Source of the DNA: CAZCEC01 sp964497615
GTDB taxonomy: Bacteria > Chloroflexota > Anaerolineae > Anaerolineales > UBA6663
Assembly (NCBI GenBank): GCA_964497615.1
Contig: CAZCEC010000004.1
Span: 62,001 to 126,000, forward strand
DNA length: 64,000 bases
Direction: 5' to 3'
The notes beneath the pieces were generated by a model. It was not told the DNA's origin. It saw only the letters and a list, made by a program, of their open reading frames with translations, and did not search any database. This document shows positions 17,981-26,889 of the stretch, piece after piece; the stretch's first letter is position 1; every line of letters begins with the position of its first letter. Both the position numbers and the translations under genes were made by a program.

Positions 17981-18003
17981 CACCGCCGCTCCGGCGGTGT
18001 TTC
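17981..18003 (+). terminator. Hairpin between gatC and gatA, weak terminator or attenuator
   Basis: CACCGCCG (17981-17988) pairs with CGGCGGTG (17992-17999) over a 3-nt loop and is followed by TTTCGTCTC. The T tract is short, so partial read-through from gatC into gatA is expected. Confidence 0.45.
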
Positions 18004-18027
18004 GTCTCAGCCGGGGCTGCCTCACCC

Positions 18028-19554
18028 GTGACTGCCCTCACCGACCTCACCCTCCACCAGGCCGCCGCCCTCCTCCGTGCGGGCGAAGCCTCCAGCCGCG
18101 ACCTCACGCAGGCCTGCCTCGACCGCATCGCCGCCGTGGATAGCGGCCCCTCGGCAGGCTCGGGGCAAGCTCTGCGCGCCTTTCTCTCCCTCACGCCCGA
18201 CCTGGCCCTGGCGGCCGCCGATTCCGCCGATGCGCGTCTGGCGGAGTGGCGGCGCGATCCCGCCCAACCCCTTTCGCCCCTGGCTGGCATCCCGCTGGCC
18301 GTCAAGGATGTGCTCTGCCTGCGCGGCACAATCACCACCGCCGGCTCGCGTATCCTGGAAGGCTTCGTCGCCCCCTACACCGCCACCGCCGTCGAGCGCC
18401 TGCTGGCGGCGGGCGCGGTGGTCGTGGGCAAGACCAACTGCGACGAGTTCGCCATGGGCTCCTCCACCGAGAACTCCGGTTATTACCCCACTCGCAACCC
18501 CTGGGACCGGGAGCGCGTCCCCGGCGGCTCGTCCGGCGGCAGCGCGGCCGCTGTCGCCGCCCGCCTGGCCTTTGGCGCGCTGGGCACCGATACGGGCGGC
18601 AGCATCCGCCAACCGGCCTCCTTCTGCGGCCTGGCCGGGCTGAAAACCAGCTATGGGCGCGTCAGCCGCTACGGCCTCATCGCCTATGGCTCGTCGCTCG
18701 ATTCCATTGGCCCGCTGGCCCGCACCGTAGCAGATGCCGCCGCGCTGTTCACGACCATCGCCGGGCACGATCCCCTGGATTCCACCTCTTTCCCCGAGCC
18801 AGTGCCCGCCGTGGACCTGGCGCGCACGGACCTGCGCGGCCTGCGCGTGGGCGTGCCCCGCGAGTACTTCATTGACGGGATGCAGCCGGCCGTCGAAGCC
18901 GCTGTGCGCGCGGCGGTGGCGGCCCTGGCTGGCCTGGGCGCGGACGTGATTGAGATTTCCCTGCCGCATACGGAATATGCTCTGCCGGTGTACTATCTGA
19001 TTGCGCCCGCCGAGGCCTCCGCCAACCTGGCCCGGTTCGATGGCGTGCGCTATGGCCTGCGCGTGCCGGCTGAAGCAGAGGCCGCCCACGGCGGCGCGAC
19101 CTCGCCCCTGTGGGCGCAATACGAGGCCACCCGCGGCGCGGGCTTCGGCGCGGAGGTCAAACGCCGCATCATGCTGGGGACGTATGCCCTGTCGGCTGGC
19201 TACTATGACGCCTACTACGGGCAGGCGCAGAAAGCGCGCACCCTCATCCGGCGCGATTTCGACGCGGCCTTCGGGCAAGTGGATGTGATCGCCTGTCCGG
19301 TGGCGCCCACCACTGCCTTCCGCCTGGGCGAGAAGACCGGCGACCCGCTGGCGATGTACCTGGAGGACGTGTTCACCCTCCCGCCCAGCCTGGCCGGTAT
19401 CTGCGGGCTGTCGGTGCCGTGCGGTTTCGATGAAGCCGGTCTGCCCATCGGACTCCAGTTACTGGGGCCGGCCTTTGGCGAGGCGCGGGTGCTGAGCGTG
19501 GGCCACGCCTACGAACAGGCAACGGAGTGGCATCGGCGCGCGCTGCCTGTCTGA
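18028..19554 (+). CDS. gatA: Asp/Glu-tRNA amidotransferase subunit A
   Basis: A 508-residue amidase-signature enzyme that releases ammonia from glutamine for the transamidation. The Ser-cisSer-Lys triad regions are visible: AVKDVLCLRG (catalytic Lys), the GSSGGSAAAVAA glycine/serine loop and GTDTGGSIRQPASFCGLAG (nucleophile Ser). Start is GTG 18028 without a Shine-Dalgarno sequence. An oddity is an in-frame insert, SGPSAGSGQA at about residues 39-48, encoded by a short palindromic repeat (18145-18169), inside the helical N-terminal region where other GatA proteins have only a short turn. The rest is normal length and intact. Confidence 0.96.
   Translation: MTALTDLTLHQAAALLRAGEASSRDLTQACLDRIAAVDSGPSAGSGQALRAFLSLTPDLALAAADSADARLAEWRRDPAQPLSPLAGIPLAVKDVLCLRGTITTAGSRILEGFVAPYTATAVERLLAAGAVVVGKTNCDEFAMGSSTENSGYYPTRNPWDRERVPGGSSGGSAAAVAARLAFGALGTDTGGSIRQPASFCGLAGLKTSYGRVSRYGLIAYGSSLDSIGPLARTVADAAALFTTIAGHDPLDSTSFPEPVPAVDLARTDLRGLRVGVPREYFIDGMQPAVEAAVRAAVAALAGLGADVIEISLPHTEYALPVYYLIAPAEASANLARFDGVRYGLRVPAEAEAAHGGATSPLWAQYEATRGAGFGAEVKRRIMLGTYALSAGYYDAYYGQAQKARTLIRRDFDAAFGQVDVIACPVAPTTAFRLGEKTGDPLAMYLEDVFTLPPSLAGICGLSVPCGFDEAGLPIGLQLLGPAFGEARVLSVGHAYEQATEWHRRALPV
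18145..18169 (+). repeat. Short palindromic repeat inserted in gatA
   Basis: GCCCC and GGGGC arms flank TCGGCAGGCTC. The sequence is a variant of an interspersed element (consensus like GCCCTTCGACAGGCTCAGGGC) that I know from many bacterial genomes, where it is often found inside reading frames. Read on the minus strand it gives CPEPAEG, the typical peptide of that element. It keeps the gatA frame open. Confidence 0.6.
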
Positions 19555-19560
19555 GTTAAT

Positions 19561-19576
19561 CAGACCTGCCAGGTTT
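19561..19576. repeat. Half-palindrome of an interspersed repeat
   Basis: CAGACCTGCCAGGTTT contains ACCTG-C-CAGGT and resembles half of a longer interspersed repeat (AACCTGGCAGGT type). It lies in the 94-bp gap between gatA and the nucleotidyltransferase gene; nothing else is seen there except an A-rich stretch before the start. Confidence 0.35.
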
Positions 19577-19648
19577 GGCTTGGTCGTCGCCGATACGCTC
19601 ACCCGGCGAAACTAGGCGGGTCTTGCTGGATCAAAAGAAAGCGACCGC

Positions 19649-20641
19649 ATGAAAATCGTCATCCCCCTGGCGGGCTTTGGCAAGCGCCTGCGCCCGCACA
19701 CCTTCACCAAGCCCAAGCCCCTCATCAACGTGGCTGGCAAGCCCGTGCTCGGCCACGTGCTGGATACCTTCAACCAACTCGACAATGTCGAGGAGATCAT
19801 TTTCATTGTCGGCCACCTGGGCGAGCAGATCGAAGAATACGTCGCCAAGGAGTATCCGGCCCTGCGCGCCCACTACTACGAGCAGGAAGAGCTTAACGGC
19901 CAGTCCACCGCCATCTACCTGGCCCGCGAGCATTTGGTGGGGCCAATGCTGATGGTGTTCGTGGACACCATCATCGCCACCGACTTCTCCACCCTCAAGC
20001 ACGAGGCGGCCGACGCCGTCGCCTGGGTCAAGGCCGTTCCCGACCCGCGCCGCTTTGGCGTGGCCGAGGTGGGCCCGAACGGCCGCGTGACGCGCCTCAT
20101 CGAAAAGCCGACCGACATGAACAACAATCTGGTGGTGGTCGGCTGCTACTACTTCAAGCAGGGCGAGCGCCTGATGGCCGCCATCGAGCGGCAAATCCGC
20201 GACGACGTCCGCACCCAGGGCGAGTACTTCCTGGCCGATGCCGTCAACCTCATGCTCCAGGATGGCCTCAACATGCGCGTGCAGCCGGTGGAGGTTTGGC
20301 AGGACTGCGGCAAGACCGAAACCGTTCTGGAGACCAACCGCTACCTGCTCGACAACGGCCACGACAACAGCGCCCAGGTGCGCGCCGAGGGCTTTGTGGT
20401 GGTGCCGCCGGTCAACATTCATCCCACCGCCGTCATCCGGGCCTCCATCCTGGGCCCGCACGCCACCGTTGCCGCCCACTGCCGCATCGAGAATTCCATC
20501 ATCCGCGACTCCATCGTGGACGAGGAGTCGGTGGTACAGGGCGCGCTGCTGGCCGGCTCGCTCATCGGCCGCAGCGCTAAGGTCATGGGCCGCTTCCGCG
20601 CCTTCAACGTCGGCGAGGCCTCCGAAGTCGGTTTCGAGTAG
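19649..20641 (+). CDS. Sugar-phosphate nucleotidyltransferase with left-handed beta-helix tail
   Basis: A 330-residue protein. The N-terminal NTP_transferase domain has the nucleotide-binding signature PLAGFGKRLRPHTFTKPKPL and VFVDTIIATDF, and an EKP motif (RLIEKPTDMNNN). The C-terminal 80 residues show hexapeptide repeats (HPTAVIRASILGPHATVAA), a left-handed beta-helix. It transfers a nucleotide to a sugar 1-phosphate, as RmlA- or GlmU-type enzymes do; the sugar is not clear. It is placed between gatA and an aminotransferase with no functional link that I can see other than co-transcription. A glucose-1-phosphate thymidylyltransferase role is the best guess. Confidence 0.85.
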   Translation: MKIVIPLAGFGKRLRPHTFTKPKPLINVAGKPVLGHVLDTFNQLDNVEEIIFIVGHLGEQIEEYVAKEYPALRAHYYEQEELNGQSTAIYLAREHLVGPMLMVFVDTIIATDFSTLKHEAADAVAWVKAVPDPRRFGVAEVGPNGRVTRLIEKPTDMNNNLVVVGCYYFKQGERLMAAIERQIRDDVRTQGEYFLADAVNLMLQDGLNMRVQPVEVWQDCGKTETVLETNRYLLDNGHDNSAQVRAEGFVVVPPVNIHPTAVIRASILGPHATVAAHCRIENSIIRDSIVDEESVVQGALLAGSLIGRSAKVMGRFRAFNVGEASEVGFE

Positions 20642-20664
20642 CTCGCTGCCTGGTTCGTAGAGGC

Positions 20665-20693
20665 CTTCGTCTTTCGTCTTTCGTCTTTCGTCT
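20665..20693. repeat. Tandem TTCGTCT repeat
   Basis: Four near-exact 7-base units of TTCGTCT lie just before the aminotransferase gene. Related sequence in the opposite orientation (GACGAAGGACGAATGACGAA) occurs at 37046-37069, so this is a family of low-complexity intergenic repeats. Confidence 0.6.
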
Positions 20694-20726
20694 GGCTCAT
20701 TCGCCAGCCTGTCACGAGGAGCGCCC

Positions 20727-21887
20727 ATGCGCAATTTCGTCTCTGATCGGGTTCAGTCCGTCCCGCCCTCCGGCATCCGCCGCTTCTTCGATATCGCCGC
20801 CACGATGAAGAACGTCATCTCGCTGGGCATTGGCGAGCCCGACTTTGTCACGCCTGATCCAATCCTCAAGGCCGGCGTCGCCTCGCTCCAGCGCGGCGAG
20901 ACTGCCTACACCTCCAACTCCGGCGTGTTCGAGTTGCGCCAGGCCCTGGCCCGCCACTTGGGGCGCCTGTATAACGTCCACTACGACCCTGAGCACGAAC
21001 TGCTCATCACCGTGGGCGTTTCTGAAGCGCTGTACCTGGCCCTCACCGCGGTGCTCAATCCCGGCGACGAAGTCATCGTCCCGGAGCCGTGTTTTGTGGC
21101 CTATACCCCTGAAATCGTCTTTGCCGGCGGCGTGCCTGTGACAATTGGGACCCGAGTTGAGGACGAGTTTCAGGTGACGGCCGAGGCGATAGCGGCTAAG
21201 ATTACTCCGCGAACCAAGGCCCTGCTCATCGGGTATCCGAACAACCCGACCGGCGCGGTGATGAGCCGCGAAAACCTGGTCGCCATCGGCCAACTGGCCG
21301 AACAGCACGACCTGCTGGTCATTTCCGACGAGATTTATGACCAGTTGGTGTATGGCGGCCCGCACGTCTGCTTTGCCGCCCTGCCCGGCATGCGCGACCG
21401 TACCATCACCCTGGGCGGGTTTTCCAAGGACTACGCCATGACGGGCTGGCGGCTGGGCTACGCCGCCGCGCCGGCCGATATCCTGGCCGCCATGCGCAAG
21501 GTGCACCAATACACCATTATGTCGGCCCCCACCACGGCCCAGGCGGCTGGGCTGGCGGCGCTGGAGAGCGGCCAGCGCCACGTGCAGGAGATGGTGGCCG
21601 AGTACGACCGCCGCCGCCGCTTGCTGTTGGGCGGCCTTAACACCCTCGGCCTGGATTGCTTTGAGCCGCGCGGGGCGTTCTATACCTTCCCCTCCGTGGC
21701 GCGCACCGGCCTGGACGACGAGACCTTTGCCGAGACCCTGTTGGCCGAGGAAGAGGTGGCGGTGGTGCCCGGCTCGGCGTTTGGCCCCAGCGGCGCCGGC
21801 TTTGTGCGCATGTGCTACGCCACCGCCTATGAGAAGATCGAGGAAGCGCTCAACCGCATGGAACGCTTCATGCGGCGGCATGGATAG
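20727..21887 (+). CDS. Class I/II aminotransferase, aspartate-aminotransferase-like
   Basis: A 386-residue fold-type I PLP enzyme. Key features: TSNSGVFELRQALARHL, the NNPTGAV motif (YPNNPTGAVMS), SDEIYDQLVY and the PLP lysine in GFSKDYAMTGWRLGY (about K234), with the later Arg in GFVRMCYATAYEKI binding the substrate carboxylate. A GAGGAG site precedes ATG. It lies 3 bp before gatB, so an aspartate or glutamate aminotransferase would supply substrates to the tRNA amidotransferase pathway. Exact substrate is not determined. Confidence 0.88.
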   Translation: MRNFVSDRVQSVPPSGIRRFFDIAATMKNVISLGIGEPDFVTPDPILKAGVASLQRGETAYTSNSGVFELRQALARHLGRLYNVHYDPEHELLITVGVSEALYLALTAVLNPGDEVIVPEPCFVAYTPEIVFAGGVPVTIGTRVEDEFQVTAEAIAAKITPRTKALLIGYPNNPTGAVMSRENLVAIGQLAEQHDLLVISDEIYDQLVYGGPHVCFAALPGMRDRTITLGGFSKDYAMTGWRLGYAAAPADILAAMRKVHQYTIMSAPTTAQAAGLAALESGQRHVQEMVAEYDRRRRLLLGGLNTLGLDCFEPRGAFYTFPSVARTGLDDETFAETLLAEEEVAVVPGSAFGPSGAGFVRMCYATAYEKIEEALNRMERFMRRHG

Positions 21888-21890
21888 GGT

Positions 21891-23369
21891 ATGACCTACG
21901 AAGCCGTCATCGGCCTCGAAGTCCACGCGGAACTGCTCACGCAGTCCAAGATGTTCTGCGGCTGTGCGGTGGTGGATGCCACGCAGGCGGCGCCCAACAC
22001 CGCCGTCTGCCCGGTGTGCGCCGCGCTGCCGGGCACGCTGCCTGTCCTCAATGCGCGGGCGGTGGAGTATGCCCTGCGCGTGGCCCTGGCCCTCAACTGC
22101 GCCATCCCGGCCAGCAGCGTCTTCGCCCGCAAGAACTACTTCTATCCCGATCTGCCCAAAGGCTACCAGATATCTCAATACGAACTGCCCCTGGGCATCA
22201 ACGGCTGGATTGAGATCGAGACCGTCCTCGGCCAGCGCCGCGTGCGCATCCGTCGTGTCCATCTGGAAGAAGACACTGGCAAATTGGAACACCACACCGC
22301 CCACGCCGAAGGCGACAACGACCATTCGCTCGTGGACCTCAACCGCGCCGGGGTGCCCCTGCTGGAAATCGTCACCGAGCCCGATTTGCACACCGCCGAG
22401 GATGTGCGTGCCTACGGTGCGCAGCTCCGGGCGGTTCTGCGCTACCTGGGCGTCAACTCCGGTGACATGGAGAAGGGCGTCATTCGCTTCGAGCCTAACA
22501 TCTCTGTGCGCCCTGCCGGCAGCGCCGAACTGCGCACCCGCGTCGAGCTTAAGAACCTGAACTCCTTCCGCGCCCTGGAGCGCGGCACGCAGTACGAGAT
22601 CGCGCGCCAGATTGCGGTCTGGGAGAGCGGCGGCCAGGTGTCGCAAGAGACGCGCGGCTGGAGCGAGGCCGACGGCCGCACCCTTCCCCAGCGCGGCAAG
22701 GAACACGCCCACGACTATCGCTACTTCCCCGAGCCGGACCTGCCCCCTCTCGTCCTGGATGCCGCCTGGGTGGAGCAGGTGCGCGCCGCCCTGCCCGAAC
22801 TGCCCGCCGCCCGGCGCACCCGTTTAGAGATTGCCTATGGCCTCAGCCGCTACGACGCCTCCCTGCTGGTGGAAGAGCCAGAGGTGGCCGATTACTTTGA
22901 GCAGGCCGTCGCCGCGCAGCCAGCCGCGGCCCGCCAACCCAAGGCCATCGCCAACTGGATGACGGGCGAGTTGTTCCGGTTGATCAACGACACCGGGCAC
23001 GCCTGGGCTGCCGTGCCGGTAACGCCTGCCCGCCTGGCCGCCCTGGCTGGCCTCGTGGCGGATGGTGTCCTCAACACCAACACCGCCAAGGGCGTCTTCG
23101 ACATCATGTTCCGCACCGGCCGCGCGCCCGCCGAGATCGTGGCCGAGCAAGGCTTGGCCCAGGTGAGCGATGCGGGCGAGATCGAGCGATTGGTGGCTGA
23201 AGTTCTGGCCGCGCACCCCGCCGAACTGGCCACTTATCTGGGCGGCAAGCTCAGCGTGGAGCAGTGGTTCTTTGGTCAGGTGATGCGCCGTCTGCGCGGA
23301 CAGGGCAATCCGCAGCTTATCCGGCAGGCCTTGGCCGCCGCTTTGGAAAGGCTTCGTCAGGGCGCCTAA
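21891..23369 (+). CDS. gatB: Asp/Glu-tRNA amidotransferase subunit B
   Basis: A 492-residue protein of full GatB length. The N-terminal kinase-like catalytic core begins YEAVIGLEVHAELLTQSKMF with the zinc-site cysteines CGC and CPVC near residues 23-46; DLNRAGVPLLEIVTEPD, RFEPNISVRP and VELKNLNSFRALERG follow. The C-terminal YqeY-like tRNA-binding tail is intact (FDIMFRTG, VEQWFFGQVMRRLRGQGNP). GatB activates the misacylated tRNA carboxylate with ATP and accepts ammonia from GatA. It starts 3 bp after the aminotransferase stop, so translation is probably coupled. Confidence 0.96.
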   Translation: MTYEAVIGLEVHAELLTQSKMFCGCAVVDATQAAPNTAVCPVCAALPGTLPVLNARAVEYALRVALALNCAIPASSVFARKNYFYPDLPKGYQISQYELPLGINGWIEIETVLGQRRVRIRRVHLEEDTGKLEHHTAHAEGDNDHSLVDLNRAGVPLLEIVTEPDLHTAEDVRAYGAQLRAVLRYLGVNSGDMEKGVIRFEPNISVRPAGSAELRTRVELKNLNSFRALERGTQYEIARQIAVWESGGQVSQETRGWSEADGRTLPQRGKEHAHDYRYFPEPDLPPLVLDAAWVEQVRAALPELPAARRTRLEIAYGLSRYDASLLVEEPEVADYFEQAVAAQPAAARQPKAIANWMTGELFRLINDTGHAWAAVPVTPARLAALAGLVADGVLNTNTAKGVFDIMFRTGRAPAEIVAEQGLAQVSDAGEIERLVAEVLAAHPAELATYLGGKLSVEQWFFGQVMRRLRGQGNPQLIRQALAAALERLRQGA

Positions 23370-23392
23370 GCCCTGTGTCTAGGAGGATCCCA

Positions 23393-24679
23393 ATGGCATC
23401 AGAATTCAATCCCTTTGAAGTCGCGCAGACCCAGTTCGACCACGTGGCTGATCAACTGAAATTGGCCTCGGAGGTGCGCCAGATTCTGCGCTGGCCCCTG
23501 CGCGAGTTCCGCTTCCAAATCTCCGTGCACATGGACGACGGCAACAACAAGGTCTTTTTCGGTTTTCGCGTCCAGCACAACGACGCGCGCGGCCCGTGCA
23601 AGGGCGGCATTCGCTTTCACCCCAACGAGACCCTCGACACCGTCCGCGCCCTGGCTATGTGGATGACGTGGAAGTGCGCCGTGGCCGATATCCCCCTCGG
23701 CGGCGGCAAGGGCGGCGCGGTTGTGGACCCGTCCACCCTGTCGGTGGGCGAGAAGGAGCGCCTGTGCCGCAACTGGGTGGGCGGCATCTACAAAAACCTC
23801 GGCCCGCGCAACGACGTGCCCGCCCCCGATGTGGGCACCACCCCGCAGATGATGGGCTGGATGATGGACGAGTACTCCAAGCTGGTGGGCCAGTACACCC
23901 CCGGCGTCATCACCGGCAAGCCCGTGGGCAGCGGCGGCTCGCTCGGCCGCACCGAGGCCACCGGCTACGGTGTCATCTACACCGTGCGCGAGGCCATGAA
24001 GCACCTTCAGTTGGACTCGCGCCAGTGCACCGCCGCCCTCCAGGGTTTTGGCAATGTGGCCCAGTATGCCGCCATCGGCTTCACCGAGCAGTTGGGCGGC
24101 CAGGTGTTGTGCGTCTCGTGCTACGACCGCCACGACAAGACCTCTTACACCTTCTTCAAGCCCGACGGCCTCGACCCGCGCTTCCTCCAATCCATCACCG
24201 ATCAATACGGCACAATCGACAAGGCGAAGGCTGTCGCGGCCGGCTACCTGCTGGAGCCTGGCGACGCCTGGTTGACCAAGGACGTCGATGTGCTCATCCC
24301 CGCGGCCCTTGAAGGCCAGATCACGGCCGACAACGTCAACCGCATCAGCCCGCGCGTCAAGCTTCTGGCGGAAGGCGCCAACGGCCCCACCTCGCCCGAC
24401 GCCGACGCAGTCCTCAAAGCGCGCAATATCTTTGTCGTCCCCGATTTCTTGTGCAACGCTGGCGGCGTCACGGTCTCCTACTTCGAGAGCGTCCAGAACG
24501 ACGCCAACTACTACTGGGAGCACGACGCCGTCCTACGCCGCCTGGACCAGAAGATGACCACCGCCTTCAACGGCGTGCTGGGCATGGCCCGCCAGCACGA
24601 CGTCTACATGCGCGACGCCGCCTACATGGTCGCCATTGATCGCGTCGTCAAGGCCATGGACCTGCGCGGCTGGCTGTAA
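23393..24679 (+). CDS. gdhA: Glutamate (Glu/Leu/Phe/Val) dehydrogenase
   Basis: A 428-residue enzyme from ATG 23393 with a textbook AGGAGGA site. The dimerisation/catalytic domain has ARGPCKGGIRFHPNET and PLGGGKGGAVVDP (catalytic lysines); the nucleotide domain has TAALQGFGNVAQYAAIG. The C-terminus has NAGGVTVSYFE. It interconverts glutamate and 2-oxoglutarate with ammonia and NAD(P)H. It follows gatB by 24 bp and ends at a strong terminator, so it is the last gene of the amidotransferase operon and links it to nitrogen assimilation. A leucine or phenylalanine preference cannot be excluded, so the symbol is provisional. Confidence 0.9.
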   Translation: MASEFNPFEVAQTQFDHVADQLKLASEVRQILRWPLREFRFQISVHMDDGNNKVFFGFRVQHNDARGPCKGGIRFHPNETLDTVRALAMWMTWKCAVADIPLGGGKGGAVVDPSTLSVGEKERLCRNWVGGIYKNLGPRNDVPAPDVGTTPQMMGWMMDEYSKLVGQYTPGVITGKPVGSGGSLGRTEATGYGVIYTVREAMKHLQLDSRQCTAALQGFGNVAQYAAIGFTEQLGGQVLCVSCYDRHDKTSYTFFKPDGLDPRFLQSITDQYGTIDKAKAVAAGYLLEPGDAWLTKDVDVLIPAALEGQITADNVNRISPRVKLLAEGANGPTSPDADAVLKARNIFVVPDFLCNAGGVTVSYFESVQNDANYYWEHDAVLRRLDQKMTTAFNGVLGMARQHDVYMRDAAYMVAIDRVVKAMDLRGWL

Positions 24680-24709
24680 CCCCTCCTCGCCCTCCGAAGC
24701 GCGCACCAA

Positions 24710-24748
24710 GGCCGGCGGTGGTCAACTCCCACCGCCGGCCCTTTTTTT
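24710..24748 (+). terminator. Strong rho-independent terminator after glutamate dehydrogenase
   Basis: A perfect 12-bp stem, GGCCGGCGGTGG (24710-24721) and CCACCGCCGGCC (24729-24740), with a 7-nt loop and a run of seven T (24742-24748). Confidence 0.95.
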
Positions 24749-24770
24749 GCGGAGAACTTCCTCTCAAGAG

Positions 24771-24776
24771 TACAAT
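24771..24776 (+). promoter_or_regulatory. -10 box of a leaderless promoter for the BTAD regulator
   Basis: TACAAT lies exactly six bases before ATG 24783. No ribosome-binding sequence is present between them, so the message should start at the initiation codon. Confidence 0.6.
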
Positions 24777-24782
24777 CCTCGC

Positions 24783-26828
24783 ATGCCTCCGCGCTTGGCG
24801 CTCGCTGAGCTGGCCCGCTCGTTCGTGGGGCGTTCCGACCTCGCGTCTCTGTGGGAGCGCCTTCAGGCCGGCGAAACCGAGTTCTCCACCGCCGAGCAGT
24901 TTCAACTCTCCCTCGCTGAAGCCCGCGCCGATGAGCGCGCCGGCCGCATCGCCGACTCCACCGAGCGCGCTCGGGCGGTCGTCGACACCGCCCGTCAAAA
25001 TAGCGATTCCACGGCCGAGGGGGGTGGCCTGGTTCAATTGGCCTATCTCCAGTTTCGCCTTGGCCACTTTGCCGAAGCCGCCCAGCAGGCTGCCGCGGCC
25101 TTAGCCTTCCTCCCCCATCATCCCGATGCAGTGACAGCCCTGCACGTTCAGGGGCTGTGCGCCACCGAAACAGACGAATGGTCCCAGGCTGAAGCGCACT
25201 TTCGCCTGGCCGCAGACCTGAGCCGGCAGATCGGCTACCCGCTTGGGTTGATGCTCTCTCTGCACAATCTCGCCCTGGTCTATGAGAATCGCGGCCAATT
25301 CGACCGGGCCATGGCCTCAGCGGTCAACTCCAATCGTGTCGCCGAGTCGTTTGGTTACCGCCATTGGGCCTATCCGCTTCTGCGAGTCGCCATCTCTCTG
25401 GCCACCGGCCACCGCGCCGAGGCGCGTCAGGGCCTGCGCGACCTGGCCGAGTTCGCACTGCCGGGCTCCCTGTTAGACCTGTTCTATCGCGGCTTCACCG
25501 CCCAGTTGGCGCTCGATGAAGACGATCTCGACCTCGCTCAGGCCGAGCTCGACGTGGCCCTGCCCCTCGCCGCCCAATTAGGCGATCCCATCGCCCACTA
25601 CTTGCTCTGGCTAGTTGCCAGCCGCTTGCGCCGTCTCCAAGGCGACGCTGCCGCCGCCCTGCAGTGGGCCACCGAAAATTTAGCCGAGCGCCGCCGTCTG
25701 GGTCATCGCCGGTTTGAAGGTCCCGCGCTTATCGAGCAGGCGCGTGCCAATTGGGCGCTCGGCCGCCTGGCCGAGGCCGAAGGGGCCCTGCTCGCCGCCC
25801 GCGACCTGGCCGTGACGTTGGGCGCCGCCTATGTCGCCGCCCACGCCGCCTTCCTGCTGGCCGCCTTGGTGCGCGCGCAGGGCCGGTCCGAGGCTGAAGC
25901 GCTCTGGCTCGACGCCGCTGACCGCATCCAGGCGGGTGGCTATGGTTTCATTCTTGAGCGCGAGCGCGCCCTGGCCTTCCCACTCGTAGCCGCCCAGGCC
26001 CGCCACCGCGACCGCGCCGTTCGCGCCGCCGCCGAAATCTTACTGGCCCAATTGGCGCGCGTAGCCCCCCTGCCGTTGCGCCTGCTGACCCTGGGCCGCT
26101 TTGAAGTGTGGCAGGCCCGGCGGCCTGTGGCCGAGCAAGCCTGGAAGCGCCGGGCCGGCGAGTTGCTGCGCTTTCTCTTGCTTCAGCCCGGCCGCGCCGC
26201 CGGCCGCGAGCAGGTGCTCGAGGCCCTCTGGCCCGACCAGCCGCGCGAGGCCGCCCTGGCTCAGTTGCACCAGGCCACGTCCGCCCTTCGGCGCGGCCTC
26301 GAACCCGATCTGCCCGATAAGTTCCCTTCGCGCTATCTCCTGGTCGAGGCCGATCAGCTTGAGCTGCGCCTCCCGCCCGGCTCCAGCGTGGACTTCGAAA
26401 CCTTTGAGCAGTCCGTCTCCCAGGCCCTCGCCGCCGACCTGCCCTCCGCCGCTCGCCTCTCGGAAGCTCTGCAAGCCTACCAGGGCGAGCTGTTCCCGAC
26501 CGACCGGCTGGCCGAATGGGCCATCGCCCCGCGCGAACGCCTCGCCGAGCTGCATCTCCTCGCGCGGCTGGCTTTGGCCCGGGCCCAGTTAACCGCTGGC
26601 CAGCCTCGCGCCGCGCTCGACAACTGCCGCCGCCTTCTCGCCGCCGACCCCTGGCGCGAAGATGCCGCCCTCACCGGCATGCAGGCCTGTCTCGCCCTGG
26701 GTGACCGCCCCGGCGCCCTTCGCCTTTATCTCGACCTCGAACAGGCTCTCCAGGCCGACCTCCAGCTTGCCCCGCGCGCCGACCTCCAATCCCTCGCCGC
26801 CTCCCTTCGCACCCCGCCCGCCGCCTAA
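24783..26828 (+). CDS. TPR and BTAD (SARP-type) transcriptional regulator
   Basis: A 681-residue regulator. Residues about 1-420 are tandem helical TPR-like repeats (for example HNLALVYENRGQFDRAM). About 430-520 form a winged-helix DNA-binding domain (RLLTLGRFEVWQARRPV, then LLRFLLLQPGRAAGREQVLE, LWPDQPREAALAQLHQATSA), and the last 150 residues are the bacterial transcriptional activation domain (VDFETFEQSVSQALAADLPS, ALRLYLDLEQALQADL). The order is unusual: SARPs normally have the DNA-binding domain first. SARPs bind heptamer direct repeats one helical turn apart, and such a pair lies 61 bp after this gene, before the next operon. It probably controls the secreted beta-helix proteins downstream. 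Confidence 0.88.
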   Translation: MPPRLALAELARSFVGRSDLASLWERLQAGETEFSTAEQFQLSLAEARADERAGRIADSTERARAVVDTARQNSDSTAEGGGLVQLAYLQFRLGHFAEAAQQAAAALAFLPHHPDAVTALHVQGLCATETDEWSQAEAHFRLAADLSRQIGYPLGLMLSLHNLALVYENRGQFDRAMASAVNSNRVAESFGYRHWAYPLLRVAISLATGHRAEARQGLRDLAEFALPGSLLDLFYRGFTAQLALDEDDLDLAQAELDVALPLAAQLGDPIAHYLLWLVASRLRRLQGDAAAALQWATENLAERRRLGHRRFEGPALIEQARANWALGRLAEAEGALLAARDLAVTLGAAYVAAHAAFLLAALVRAQGRSEAEALWLDAADRIQAGGYGFILERERALAFPLVAAQARHRDRAVRAAAEILLAQLARVAPLPLRLLTLGRFEVWQARRPVAEQAWKRRAGELLRFLLLQPGRAAGREQVLEALWPDQPREAALAQLHQATSALRRGLEPDLPDKFPSRYLLVEADQLELRLPPGSSVDFETFEQSVSQALAADLPSAARLSEALQAYQGELFPTDRLAEWAIAPRERLAELHLLARLALARAQLTAGQPRAALDNCRRLLAADPWREDAALTGMQACLALGDRPGALRLYLDLEQALQADLQLAPRADLQSLAASLRTPPAA

Positions 26829-26889
26829 ACGTCTCTCACGCTCCCCACTCACTTCTCACCTCTCCCGTCCCAATTCACCGGTTCTTGCC

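Noticed and set aside
20712..22712. 666-codon antisense open frame
   Set aside because: Shadow of the aminotransferase and gatB genes.
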